Assembly: GCA_025054935.1 (NCBI GenBank)
Contig: JANWZD010000002.1
Location: forward strand, 16,149-80,148
Origin: Dehalococcoidia bacterium
GTDB lineage: Bacteria; Chloroflexota; Dehalococcoidia; SpSt-223
Reading direction: 5' to 3'
Length of the DNA: 64,000 nt
Numbering within the stretch: position 1 is the first letter of the stretch; the number at the start of each line of letters is the position of its first letter. Below the pieces are notes generated by a model that did not search any database, was not told the origin of the DNA, and worked only from the letters and a program-made list of their open reading frames with translations. The translations under genes and the position numbers were made by a program. Shown here piece by piece: positions 9,164-17,308 of this stretch.

Positions 9164-9628
9164 TTATGAACTCTCCTTCTTGCTGCGACGAGCGGCAAGA
9201 GAGTATTCCTCACCCTGCCCTCCAGCATCAGCGGCAGTCCAGCCGCACACTGCATCCAAGAACAGGTCGACGCCGGCAGGCTGGCGCTTGCGCACTTCGA
9301 GAATGCATAGGTCGTCGCGATTTAAGCTAATAAGTACAACGCGCATGCTCGGCTGCAGGTTCCCCTCGGGGCCGAGCAGGGCGGTGATCAAGTCGGTGGG
9401 CATCTGGTCGGCAACGATGACGGTCGGGCGGTGCTCGGTTAGCGCTGTCGGCTGGAATTCTCGAAGATGGCAGGTGTGCACGACCATCGCGCCGTTCGCC
9501 GAGCGGAGCAGGTGATAAGCGACGTCGCGAAGGAGCGCGTCCCGATAGACGAGCAGCACCCGCTGCTCGGTCGTTGTTCCGGCAGGAACTTTCATGGTGG
9601 CCTGGGCGACTGCTCGGTCCTTCGGCAT
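9164..9628 (-). CDS. Degenerate receiver-like protein heading the glycan operon
   Basis: 154 residues. The pattern RVLLVYRDALLRDVAYHLL...PTVIVADQMPTDLI...MRVVLISL resembles a CheY-type alpha/beta receiver. The usual acidic pair after the first strand is replaced by YRD; an Asp (VIVADQ) is present at or near the phospho-site. There is no output domain. The start has GAGG five bases upstream. Only one base separates its TAA from the next ATG (9162), so it belongs to the glycosyltransferase operon. A regulatory or scaffolding role is inferred; sequence similarity to receivers is weak. Confidence 0.5.
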   Translation of the reverse strand: MPKDRAVAQATMKVPAGTTTEQRVLLVYRDALLRDVAYHLLRSANGAMVVHTCHLREFQPTALTEHRPTVIVADQMPTDLITALLGPEGNLQPSMRVVLISLNRDDLCILEVRKRQPAGVDLFLDAVCGWTAADAGGQGEEYSLAARRSKKESS

Positions 9629-10921
9629 ATTGCCTCGTCACCGCCGACTATAGAGATCTGGGGCGCCGGTTTCATCCTCAGGATCGCCGTTCTTCTGTCA
9701 TCTCTTACGACGAGAAGACCGTAGAACGAGGTACGACACTTTGCGTATCCTCTCCTCAATCGCTTTGCGGCGCGCTCTGCGGCACGATGCCCCCGCGTGG
9801 GGCGTCATAAGCACGCGTCGGTATCGCATCCCCCTCTCGGGAGGTATCTCTCCGGTTGTGCTGGGCCATGCTTTCAGCAAGCGGGCAACGATGGGGGCTC
9901 TCGGCGGCGCCGAGGCAAACCAGCGCTCTGCCTTCATCTGGCTTCCCAGCGTCGCGACAGCGCGTCAAAATCGCTGCCCGCTTCTGCCTTTCCACTGGCC
10001 AATCATGTCAGGAGAGCGCTGCTTGTCGCGCGAACGACAAATGCAGTAGGCGCTTCTACGAATTGACGCGACGAGAGGGAGCGAAGAAGATCGCGCCGAG
10101 GAACTGCGCGGTAACGCGTGGGCACGGCAGACGGGGCCCGCGAGGCGCGTGTTTTTCCCTAGGCCTCGGCGCGGTAGCGACCCTCGCGCGTGGCTTCCTG
10201 CGCGCGAAGAGGCTGCGCTCGCCGGCGCGGCGGGAACAGGTAGTCGGCATGATCTGGAGGGTGACAGGCATCTGCTGGCGTCGCCGAAGAACAGTCCATA
10301 GCGCTGCCCGACCCCGCGCGCGAGAGAGGCGCCTCCCGCACCGCCGGCAGTCCACGAGCCGGCGGGGGCAGCGAGCGTGGCCGATCCCTAATGGCCGCCT
10401 CGGAGCTGGCTGTGCCGTCTCGGCGGAGCGGCTGCGGGCGGCAGTTCGGAGGGAAGGGCGCAAAAAGGCGCCGGCTCGCCGTGCCGCGGTCCGTCGGCGG
10501 ATCGCGGGGCTGGCCATCGCGGCCTGGCCGCTGGGCGCTCCTCTGCGTGCTCGTCACGAGCCGACGGATCTCCGCGAAGCGGAACGGCAGTCCCCGCGCC
10601 GAGGGGAAAGCGGTGCCGAGCCTCCTTCGCGCTGACAGGGCGGCGCGGCGCGCGGGGACTGACAGAGGAGGCGGCGAATCACTCCGCTGCGTGGGGCGCC
10701 CCGACGCTCGTGCCCATTCCGGCGTCCGGCCTATGGCGCAGACGATCGTCCGCGAGGAGCGCGCCGCCCTCCTCCAGCCGTCGCTGGAGACGAGAGGCCG
10801 GCAGCGGATGGGAGCGTCTCGGTTCGGCCGCACAGTGCGGCGCCGCGTGGCCGCCGTCGCTTGGGGTCTCGGAGGGGGAGGGAAGCGCACGCGGACTCGC
10901 AATCCCATGGAGGAATTCGCA
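9629..10921. other. Gene-poor stretch of about 1.3 kb
   Basis: All six frames give only short or Arg/Pro/Ser-rich translations with no recognisable domain, and the codon-position composition looks non-coding. The stretch lies between the divergent glycan operon and the response regulator gene, so it must contain their promoters. It contains one copy of a CGACA..TTT.CGTATCCT motif at 9734-9755 that recurs near 59094. No tRNA or recognised riboswitch was seen. Confidence 0.5.
9734..9755 (+). repeat. Motif shared with 59094-59116
   Basis: The sequence CGACACTTTGCGTATCCTCT is close to CGACATTTTTCGTATCCTTC at 59094, and both are followed after a short gap by CTTTGCG. Two copies 49 kb apart in otherwise unrelated contexts suggest a shared regulatory site or promoter, but chance cannot be excluded. 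Confidence 0.35.
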
Positions 10922-11698
10922 ATGCCTCGAGATGAGAGCGCTGCTGCTCCGCGCGCGCCGGAGGGCGATCGCGCCCGGGTTCTCATCGTTGATGATCAGC
11001 CCCGCACGCGACAGGCGCTCGCTCAGCTCTTGGAAGACCATCCGCGGCTGGCGGTGGTGGGGGGCGCTGCGACTGCAGAAGAAGCGCTCGCGCAGGTCGC
11101 TTCCCTCGAACCGGATGTCGTCCTCCTTGAGCTGTATCTCGGGGGAGCCGACGGCGTGGCGATCATCGCCGAGATCCGCCGGCTGCGGCCGACAGCCAAA
11201 GTGGTCGTCCTGACAATGTCTGAGGACGACAACGACCTCCTCCGGGCAGTCATGGCGGGTGCCAGCGGCTATGTCATCAAGAGCGCGGACATCTCCTCGC
11301 TTGTCACTTCGCTCGAATGGGTCGTTGCCGGCGAAGCAGCGCTGTCGCGGGCGCTGACGGCTCGGCTCGTGAACCGCTTGCGCGATGCGGCGTTCCAGCT
11401 GCGCGCCGAGGGAGCGCTTGAACGGAGCGTGCCGCGCGCTCGGCTCGAACGCCTCTCGCCGCGGGAACGGGAGGTGCTGGCGCTGATTACGCGCGGCGCA
11501 TCCAACCGTCAGATTGCGCGAGCGCTGGGGCTGTCGGAGCATACTGTCCGTACTCACGTCACCAATATCCTTGCCAAGCTCGGGCTTGAGAATCGCGTTC
11601 AGGCGGCGGCAGCAGCAATCCGACTCGACTTCCTCAGCAGCGCTGGATCCGCCAGCTCGCCGTCGTCCTCCTCGGAGCCAGCCGCTTCACCCGAGTGA
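10922..11698 (+). CDS. NarL/LuxR-family response regulator with Glu at the phospho-site
   Basis: 258 residues. An N-terminal receiver (VLIVDDQPRTRQAL near residue 20) is followed by a LuxR-type HTH (LSPREREVLALITRGASNRQIARALGLSEHTVRTHVTNIL). The position normally holding the phospho-accepting Asp reads LLELYL (GAG), so it is Glu, while the Thr (VLTMSE) and Lys (VIKSA) are kept. This suggests phosphorylation-independent activity. ATG at 10922 has GGAGG eight bases upstream. A similar regulator lies convergently at 11913-12599. No histidine kinase is nearby. The C-terminus is Ser/Pro-rich. Confidence 0.88.
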   Translation: MPRDESAAAPRAPEGDRARVLIVDDQPRTRQALAQLLEDHPRLAVVGGAATAEEALAQVASLEPDVVLLELYLGGADGVAIIAEIRRLRPTAKVVVLTMSEDDNDLLRAVMAGASGYVIKSADISSLVTSLEWVVAGEAALSRALTARLVNRLRDAAFQLRAEGALERSVPRARLERLSPREREVLALITRGASNRQIARALGLSEHTVRTHVTNILAKLGLENRVQAAAAAIRLDFLSSAGSASSPSSSSEPAASPE

Positions 11699-11912
11699 CA
11701 GCGGAGCGGTGTTGCGGCAATGGCGCGGCGGGTGATCGGGGCGCGTGCGCGTCCTCGCGCCGCAAGAACCGCGGTTGACCCGGCGCGCTTCGACCAGCAG
11801 GGCAACGCCGGCGCTGCCGCACGTGCTGCTCCTCGGCGCAGAGAGGAGAGGGACGGCGCGTCGCGCTGACCACGATGAGAGAGCCGGGCGGCACCGCGCT
11901 CGTCCCCGCCGT

Positions 11913-12599
11913 TTAGGTGCCTCGCAGCGTCTCCGGAAGGGTGCAGTCATTTTGGACTGCGAACGCCGCCGCTTGGACCCGGTTCGTGAACCCGAGCTTG
12001 CTGAGCAGGTTCGTCACATGCGTGCGGACGGTGTGCTCGGAGATATGGAGGCTGCGGGCGATCTCCTTGTTTGCTGCCCCCTTAGCGAGATAGGCAAGGA
12101 TGACGCGCTCACGCTCGCTCAGCCGCTCCAACAAGGGGTCGGGCGGGCGCGGCGGCGGGGGCGACCCGGTTTTCACGCTCTGCAGTTGCTGAAGCTTGAG
12201 CGTCAGGCGGGTTGTCAATGCCCGCGAGAGCGCGACCTCGCCGGCGGCGACGCCGTGCAGTGACTTCACCAGCGCGGCGAACTCCGTGCTCTTGGGAATG
12301 TAGCCGCTGGCGCCCGCGACGAGCACGGCGACGAGCTGATCGTCGTCGATCTCATCGCTGAGAACAACGACCCGGACAGCGGGAAACTCCCGCCGGATTT
12401 GGCGGAGCAGGTCGAGACTGTCGCAGTCCGCGAGCCGAAGATCGAGAAGGACGATATCTGGCCGGGCTTGGCGTATCTTGGCGATCGCCTCAGCGCAGTT
12501 TGACGCCTCGCCGACGACATCGAACGCCTTCTGCTCGCGGAACAGGCCAGCAAGCCCCGCGCGAACAAGCTGGTGATCGTCGACGAGGACGAGCCTCAC
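11913..12599 (-). CDS. NarL/LuxR-family response regulator
   Basis: 228 residues. The receiver is RLVLVDDHQLVRAGLAGL with phospho-acceptor in DIVLLDLRLADCD, the conserved Ser in VVVLSDE and Lys in YIPKS. After a Pro-rich linker (PPPPRPPDP) the LuxR HTH follows: LSERERVILAYLAKGAANKEIARSLHISEHTVRTHVTNLL. It is paralogous to the upstream convergent regulator (shared ALVKSL..GVAAGEVALSRALT-like segment), but keeps a normal Asp. It would activate genes on phosphorylation by an unlinked kinase. Confidence 0.9.
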   Translation of the reverse strand: MRLVLVDDHQLVRAGLAGLFREQKAFDVVGEASNCAEAIAKIRQARPDIVLLDLRLADCDSLDLLRQIRREFPAVRVVVLSDEIDDDQLVAVLVAGASGYIPKSTEFAALVKSLHGVAAGEVALSRALTTRLTLKLQQLQSVKTGSPPPPRPPDPLLERLSERERVILAYLAKGAANKEIARSLHISEHTVRTHVTNLLSKLGFTNRVQAAAFAVQNDCTLPETLRGT

Positions 12600-12818
12600 G
12601 GAACTCCCTCAAGTAGCGTAGCGCATCCTCCCTCGTCTTGCTGAGGGATTGGCGACAAGTATAGGGCTGGCAGGCGCGAAAGGGAGCATCTCCGCCCCAA
12701 GTGCAGGCAACGTTGCCTCTGCATCGACGTCTTTCGGCACCAAGCGAGGATCTCTGCAGCCCCATCACGACGCTCGGTGCGCTGCCGAAGGGCGGCGTGT
12801 CCCCGCGGAGAGCGAGAG
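12600..12818. other. Intergenic stretch without a supported gene
   Basis: Between the response regulator start and the promoter at 12819 there is no convincing coding frame. The stretch presumably holds the response regulator promoter on the minus strand; no clear boxes were recognised. Confidence 0.4.
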
Positions 12819-12848
12819 TTGACAGGAGAGATTAATCTTGATTAAGAT
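12819..12848 (+). promoter_or_regulatory. Sigma-70-type promoter overlapped by a palindrome (operator candidate)
   Basis: A perfect -35 TTGACA (12819-12824) is followed after 18 bp by TAAGAT (12843-12848). The spacer and -10 are covered by TTAATCTTGATTAA (12832-12845), a 6+6 perfect inverted repeat. It also overlaps the near-palindrome ATCTTGATTAAGAT. AT-rich dyads over a -10 are typical repressor sites, and the adjacent gene is a DtxR/MntR-type regulator, so this is a candidate operator for it. The promoter points into the 3' end of that regulator gene. Confidence 0.55.
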
Positions 12849-12880
12849 GCGAGCTAAAGGTGAGCAAAGCGAGGCTGGCA

Positions 12881-13003
12881 ATGGAACTGGCGTTGGCGCC
12901 ACGCAAGATCCTCGGGTTTGAGCTTCTCGAGCGCTGGATCCGCGCGCTGCTGGCGGCGAAGCCGCTCTACGCCGGAGGCGCATTCTCGTCGCGCCGGACG
13001 TAG
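12881..13003 (+). CDS. Possible 40-residue small protein downstream of the operator-like promoter
   Basis: ATG with GAGG seven bases upstream opens a 40-codon frame (MELALAPRKILGFELLERWI, then a short hydrophobic stretch, ending SSRRT). An in-frame GTG at 12860 would give 47 codons. It sits about 30 bp after the -10 at 12843 and overlaps the last 37 bp of the DtxR-type gene on the opposite strand. It could be a small protein of an MntS-like type (a short MntR-repressed protein known in E. coli), but there is no sequence similarity I can claim. It may be non-coding. Confidence 0.25.
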   Translation: MELALAPRKILGFELLERWIRALLAAKPLYAGGAFSSRRT

Positions 13004-13707
13004 ATCAGCGCCGCCGACCGCTGCTCGAGGCGGATCTCCCTTCCGCTTTCGGTGCGAGCGGTCACCGCGCCAGTTTTCTGGTCGACGGCGATGATATCGA
13101 GGGGGGTCCCCGGCTTCACGCCGTTCCGTTCAAGATATTCCAACAGATCGAGGTCCGCCTCGGCTTCCTCTGTGATCCGTGCCAGCCAAACGCGCTCCCC
13201 CGGCGACACTTCGCTGAGATAGAGGCCGCTGTAGTCCATCTCCGCGCCGCTGCCCGGGATTGGATTGCCGTGCGGGCAGTGCGTCGGTCGCCCGATCGAC
13301 TCGAAGAGGCGGTCGAGGAGCTTCTCGTCGAACCCTGCTTCGAAGGCGTGCGCAGCTTCGTGCGCTTCAGTAGAGCTGAGGCGCAGTTCGCCCTGCAGCC
13401 AGCGTTCGATCAGCCGATGTTTGCGGGTCGCCGCTTCCCCGATCGCGCGTCCGGCCTCGGTGAGGACAATCTCTTTGCGGTCGCCACGATCGATCAGTTG
13501 GACATAGCCCGCCTTTGCGAGCCGCTGTAAGGTCTGAGTGATCGAAGGCGGAGAGACGCGCAAGTGCTCGGCGAGGCGCGCGCCGATCAACGTCTTCCGT
13601 TCCGCCGTCAGCGCATAGATGGCCTGCAGGTAGTTCTCCGTTGCCGGCGTCACCTTCACCGTGTTGGGCTTGCCCTTCTCCGCCGATGAACGGTGAGTGT
13701 GGGGCAT
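12967..13707 (-). CDS. DtxR/MntR-family metal-dependent transcriptional regulator
   Basis: 246 residues. The N-terminal winged helix (ATENYLQAIYALTAERKTLIGARLAEHLRVSPPSITQTLQRLAKAGYV) is followed by the dimerisation and metal-binding region (HRLIERWL, HEAAHAFEAGFDEKLLDRL, CPHGNPIPG) and a C-terminal FeoA/SH3-like domain (LSEVSPGERVWLARI). It represses metal uptake genes when bound to Mn or Fe. ATG at 13707 has AAGGAG eight bases upstream, better than the GTG at 13716 which overlaps that site. No metal transporter is next to it; a palindromic promoter lies just past its 3' end. Confidence 0.9.
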   Translation of the reverse strand: MPHTHRSSAEKGKPNTVKVTPATENYLQAIYALTAERKTLIGARLAEHLRVSPPSITQTLQRLAKAGYVQLIDRGDRKEIVLTEAGRAIGEAATRKHRLIERWLQGELRLSSTEAHEAAHAFEAGFDEKLLDRLFESIGRPTHCPHGNPIPGSGAEMDYSGLYLSEVSPGERVWLARITEEAEADLDLLEYLERNGVKPGTPLDIIAVDQKTGAVTARTESGREIRLEQRSAALIYVRRDENAPPA

Positions 13708-13788
13708 CGTCAGCACTCCTTGCGACGCGCCGGCGGTCTCTCCGACTCGTCGTCTCAGGCGCCGGCGCTTCCCCCAATACTACCAGAC

Positions 13789-14301
13789 TTAGTCGGCCGC
13801 TGGGGTCAGTTCGCCAACGTCGACACCGCGCAGCTTCGCAAGGATCGTCGCCCGCTCGTTCCAGACTTGGCGGAGGGTGTCGATGATGACCGGTACTTCA
13901 AGGTAGTCGATGGCGATCGCAATCCACGCTACCCAGCCGTTCCAGGTGACAATCGACTGCTCCGCAAACGCTTTCACCACCAACTCATCGGTGATCCAGA
14001 AGATGTGGATATATTGAGTATTGAGCAGCAGCAGATAAAGCAGCGGCCGCCAGTGGATCGCCGAACGGAGCTGGTTGAGATAGAGCAGCGAGACCGAGAC
14101 AAGGGTCGGAATTTCCAGATAATCCGGGATGGCGTAGAACGGGCTGCTTTCCGGGATGAAGAGGATCCGCCAGCCGAACAGGTTGTCGACGATGTATCCC
14201 GTCAGCCAGTAGAGGTGGATCAGTTGGAGCAGAAAGATTCCTGTCGAAACGATCAGATTGGCAAGGTAGTGCCGGTTGTACCATTCCCAAAACGCGCGCA
14301 T
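13789..14301 (-). CDS. Conserved integral membrane protein, function unknown
   Basis: About 170 residues, rich in aromatic residues, with about four or five transmembrane helices (YLANLIVSTGIFLLQLIHLYWLTGYIV; LLYLLLLNTQYIHIFWITDELVV; NGWVAWIAIAIDYLEVPVIIDTL). Conserved-looking His and Asp lie within helices. ATG at 14301 has GGAGG seven bases upstream; the in-frame TTG at 14322 has none. It precedes the DtxR-type gene on the same strand with an 81-bp gap and could be co-transcribed. I do not recognise a characterised family. Confidence 0.7.
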   Translation of the reverse strand: MRAFWEWYNRHYLANLIVSTGIFLLQLIHLYWLTGYIVDNLFGWRILFIPESSPFYAIPDYLEIPTLVSVSLLYLNQLRSAIHWRPLLYLLLLNTQYIHIFWITDELVVKAFAEQSIVTWNGWVAWIAIAIDYLEVPVIIDTLRQVWNERATILAKLRGVDVGELTPAAD

Positions 14302-14408
14302 TGGATCGCCTCCGTCCGACAAGCGTACCGGACGGGAGCCCCAATTAGTCTAGATCCAACCGATCGTCTTTGGCATGCCTAATGAGGCCGACAGAAGGAG
14401 CGCAACCG

Positions 14409-15215
14409 ATGAGCGACACGACGTTCGATTGGCCGGCTCTCGTCGAGGCGTTGACCCGGCTGCTGCGTCTCAAAACCCTGCCTATCGGCATGAAGCTGTT
14501 CAGTGACGAGGCCGCGTTGGCCGCGATGCCGGGAGTGCGCCGTCCGAAAGCGCGCCACACGCTCGATCAGATCGTCGGCCAAGCGGCGCGGCTCGGCTGG
14601 ACAGTCGGCATCACAGCCGACGACCTCGCGCTTCAGCAGTGCGGGGCAGTGGTGGGGCTGCACCCGCAAGATGAGCAGTTTCAGGCGGGCGCGTTCCTGA
14701 CCGGGGTCTGGTATGCCACTCCCGCCGACTCAGCCGCCCACCAGCGCGCGCTTACCACGGTGCCCTATGGGCGGTATCGGGCGCTCGTCGTTTCGCCTCT
14801 TGCGCGTGGGCTGCTCGACCCGCCGGATATCTGTCTCATCTACGCGACGCCCGGCCAGATGATCCTGCTGATCAACGGTCTCCAATATCGGGGCTACCGA
14901 AAGTTCGAATGGAGTGCTGTCGGCGAAACGGCCTGCGCCGACTCTTGGGGCCGCGCGCTGGCGACGGGCGAGCCAAGCCTGTCGATCCCGTGCTACGCCG
15001 AGCGGCGTTTCGGCGGCGTCGCCGATGACGAGCTCCTGCTTGCGCTGCCGCCGCGGTATCTCCCGCCTTTGATCGACGGGCTCCAGCAGCTTGCCGCAAA
15101 CGGCGTGCGGTATCCCATCCCCCCGTTTGGGATCCAAGCTGATGTCCGGCCCGGCTTGCCGGCGCACTATCCTGTTCTTGGCCGGGGAGCGCGACCCGGC
15201 GAGAAGCCGGCTTAG
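14409..15215 (+). CDS. DUF169 domain protein
   Basis: 268 residues. The opening WPALVEALTRLLRLKTLPIGMKLF and later ARHTLDQIVGQAARLGWTVGITADDLALQQCGAVVGL match the DUF169 family, whose members have a conserved Cys near this position and unknown biochemical role. A central hydrophobic strand set (DICLIYATPGQMILLINGLQY) is typical. ATG at 14409 has AAGGAG eight bases before it. Its TAG overlaps the convergent ctaB stop by two bases. Function cannot be assigned beyond the family. Confidence 0.8.
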   Translation: MSDTTFDWPALVEALTRLLRLKTLPIGMKLFSDEAALAAMPGVRRPKARHTLDQIVGQAARLGWTVGITADDLALQQCGAVVGLHPQDEQFQAGAFLTGVWYATPADSAAHQRALTTVPYGRYRALVVSPLARGLLDPPDICLIYATPGQMILLINGLQYRGYRKFEWSAVGETACADSWGRALATGEPSLSIPCYAERRFGGVADDELLLALPPRYLPPLIDGLQQLAANGVRYPIPPFGIQADVRPGLPAHYPVLGRGARPGEKPA

Positions 15216-16069
15216 CGCGTAAGGAGCCGGTCAACCGCCATCGCCGCAAAGAGGAGCGCCAGATAGTTGTTCGAGTAGGTGAAGAGCGCGCGCGCGCGCC
15301 GCGTCGTCTTCTCCCGGTAGAGCATGACGGCATACCAGATGAAGACGACCGTCAAGAGCACGGCGGCGGTGAGGTAAAGCCAGCCCATTGTGCCGCCGCC
15401 GAACAGCAGCATCGTCACCGGCAGGAGAAGGATCGCGTAGAGCACGATTTGGCGGCGCGTCTCGTCGTCGCCGCGCACGACGGGCAGCATCGGCACGCCC
15501 GCGGCAGCATAGTCTCGCTTCGTCATGAGGGCGAGCGCCCAGAAGTGGGGCGGGGTCCAGAAGAAGATGATGGCGAACAGATACCACGCCGGCAGGTCGA
15601 CCCGTCCGGTTGCGGCCGCCCACCCGACGAGCGGCGGGATAGCGCCTGCCGCTCCGCCGATGACGATGTTATGGATGGTCGCCCGTTTCAGAAGGAGCGT
15701 ATAGACCACGATGTACAGCAGCGCCCCGCTCAGCCCGAGGAGGGCAGTCAGCCAGTTGACGGCAACGCCAAGCAGGAGGACGGCGAGGGCGATCAAGGCG
15801 AGACCAAACCCGAGCGCCCGGTTCGGGGCAACAACGCCGCTGGCAGTCGGCCGGCGTCGCGTCCGCGCCATCAGCGAGTCGATGTCGCGGTCGAAGAAGC
15901 AATTGACCGCGTTTGCACCGCCGGCTGCGAACGCCCCGCCGATGATCGTCGCGAGGATGGTCGGCCAGCTCGGAAGCTCGCCGGCGGCGAAGAGCATGGT
16001 CATGACGGTCGTGCAGAGCAGGAGCAGAACGACGACCGGCTTCGTCAGCGGAAGATAGCGGCGGATCAT
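15212..16069 (-). CDS. ctaB: Protoheme IX farnesyltransferase (heme O synthase)
   Basis: 285 residues, UbiA prenyltransferase superfamily, about eight or nine transmembrane helices. The prenyl-diphosphate site is NCFFDRDIDSLMARTRRRP (near residue 60-80). The second acidic region is TKRDYAAAGVPMLPVVRG, and YLPLTKPVVVLLL is the usual start. It converts heme B to heme O in the membrane. The ATG is in an ATGA overlap with ctaA; a longer in-frame extension would run inside ctaA and is rejected. It supplies heme O to CtaA encoded just upstream. Confidence 0.95.
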   Translation of the reverse strand: MIRRYLPLTKPVVVLLLLCTTVMTMLFAAGELPSWPTILATIIGGAFAAGGANAVNCFFDRDIDSLMARTRRRPTASGVVAPNRALGFGLALIALAVLLLGVAVNWLTALLGLSGALLYIVVYTLLLKRATIHNIVIGGAAGAIPPLVGWAAATGRVDLPAWYLFAIIFFWTPPHFWALALMTKRDYAAAGVPMLPVVRGDDETRRQIVLYAILLLPVTMLLFGGGTMGWLYLTAAVLLTVVFIWYAVMLYREKTTRRARALFTYSNNYLALLFAAMAVDRLLTR

Positions 16070-16983
16070 GTCGTCGGTTGGAGCCGGGCAGGGGCGGCGC
16101 TCGGTGCGGGAGCTCCCGATGTCCGCGGCAGCGCGACGAAAGCGGTCATCAGGACAAATGTCGTCCAGACTGCGGCAGCAAGCGCGAGGTGGAGCCCCGG
16201 CCAAGGCCCGTTCAGCCGCTCGATCACCACGAAGGCGCCCACTGCGACCTGAAGAAGGAACAAGACGACGGTGGCCGCCGCGGTCCAGCCCAGCGCCGGC
16301 GCGCGGTCGCGATGGCGCCAAACGCGCCAGCAGGTCCAAAAGACGGCGACCCCAACGACGGCCGCAACCAGCCGATGGGAGTAGTTCACCCAGTCGCTCA
16401 GCCGGCTGGGAAGAATGCCGCTCTCGCAGAACGGCCAACCGCTGCAGGCAAGCGATGTGCCCGAGCCGAACACGTATGAGCCGCTGACGATCAGCAGAAA
16501 CATAGCGAGCGCGGTGCCGAGCGTCAGCCGGCGCAGTCCCGCCTCAGTCGAGGGGGGGCGCCACGTCTCGGGCAGGGAGACGACTACTCCGACGAGGATC
16601 AGCGCGAGGATCACCATCGCGAAGAGGAGATGCAGGTTGACCGCAAGGCCGGGCAGCTCGGTCAGGACGACGATGGCACCGAGGAGGATCTGAAGGATGA
16701 GCAGGAAAGCGGCGGCCGACAGCCACGGCGCGGCGGGACGGCGCCGCGGCCAGTAGGCGCCGACCAGCGCCGCGAGACTGATCAGCGACATTGCGAGGGC
16801 GGTGACGCGGTGGGACACTTCGATCCAGGCGTCGACCCGCGCCGGGGGAATGACTTGGCCTTCGCAAAGCGGCCAATCGGGGCATCCCAGCCCGGACCCC
16901 GTCACGCGGACGATGCCCCCGACGACGATCAGGAGATACGTTGCGAGAGCAGATGCCACGATCAGCCAGCGGTAGGGTGTCAT
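16066..16983 (-). CDS. ctaA: Heme A synthase (COX15/CtaA)
   Basis: 305 residues, eight transmembrane helices in two repeats. Four heme-ligand His are visible in VSHRVTALA, NLHLLFAMV, YSHRLVAAV and GLHLALAAA. Each half has an extracytoplasmic Cys pair (GCPDWPLC and ACSGWPFC), as in Bacillus-type CtaA. Glu in WIEVSHR is kept. It oxidises heme O to heme A for cytochrome c oxidase. It overlaps both neighbours by ATGA, giving a tightly coupled three-gene unit. Confidence 0.95.
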   Translation of the reverse strand: MTPYRWLIVASALATYLLIVVGGIVRVTGSGLGCPDWPLCEGQVIPPARVDAWIEVSHRVTALAMSLISLAALVGAYWPRRRPAAPWLSAAAFLLILQILLGAIVVLTELPGLAVNLHLLFAMVILALILVGVVVSLPETWRPPSTEAGLRRLTLGTALAMFLLIVSGSYVFGSGTSLACSGWPFCESGILPSRLSDWVNYSHRLVAAVVGVAVFWTCWRVWRHRDRAPALGWTAAATVVLFLLQVAVGAFVVIERLNGPWPGLHLALAAAVWTTFVLMTAFVALPRTSGAPAPSAAPARLQPTT

Positions 16984-17249
16984 AGGCGGAACCCTCCTCC
17001 GATGCTGGCAGTGCGGTCGGCCAGCGCGATCTCGGCGCCCGCCGCGACGCGAAGCGTCAGGATCACCAGCAGCCCGAGCAGCAGCGGCGGCAGCACCGCC
17101 CAGATCAGCTCGAGTGCTGGATGGGACCGACCGGCGATGGCGGAGGGCGCCTGCCGGCCGCGTCGGCGAAGGTACCCAACGAGGAACGCGGTTTCGACCG
17201 CAAGAAACAGCGCGGCCGCGATCATGGTCACGACGAGCGGCGGTGTCAC
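16980..17249 (-). CDS. Stand-alone cytochrome c oxidase subunit II-type transmembrane hairpin
   Basis: 89 residues with two transmembrane helices. The second helix region HPALELIWAVLPPLLLGLLVI follows the COX2 transmembrane pattern (LE-IxWTxxP) and the first ends in a basic loop (LRRRGRQ). The cupredoxin CuA domain that normally follows is absent and the frame ends shortly after the second helix. The gene overlaps ctaA by ATGA and heads the heme A operon. It could assist oxidase assembly or be a remnant; other oxidase subunits are not in the window. Confidence 0.65.
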   Translation of the reverse strand: MTPPLVVTMIAAALFLAVETAFLVGYLRRRGRQAPSAIAGRSHPALELIWAVLPPLLLGLLVILTLRVAAGAEIALADRTASIGGGFRL

Positions 17250-17308
17250 GCCACGATTCTAGCGGCTGGGATGGCTGCGTGCCGGGCTATCATACCGGGG
17301 GAGGAATG

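Noticed and set aside
10159-10986. 275-codon minus-strand frame in the gene-poor region
   Set aside because: Arg/Pro/Ser-rich, overlaps the response regulator start and has no domain or ribosome site.
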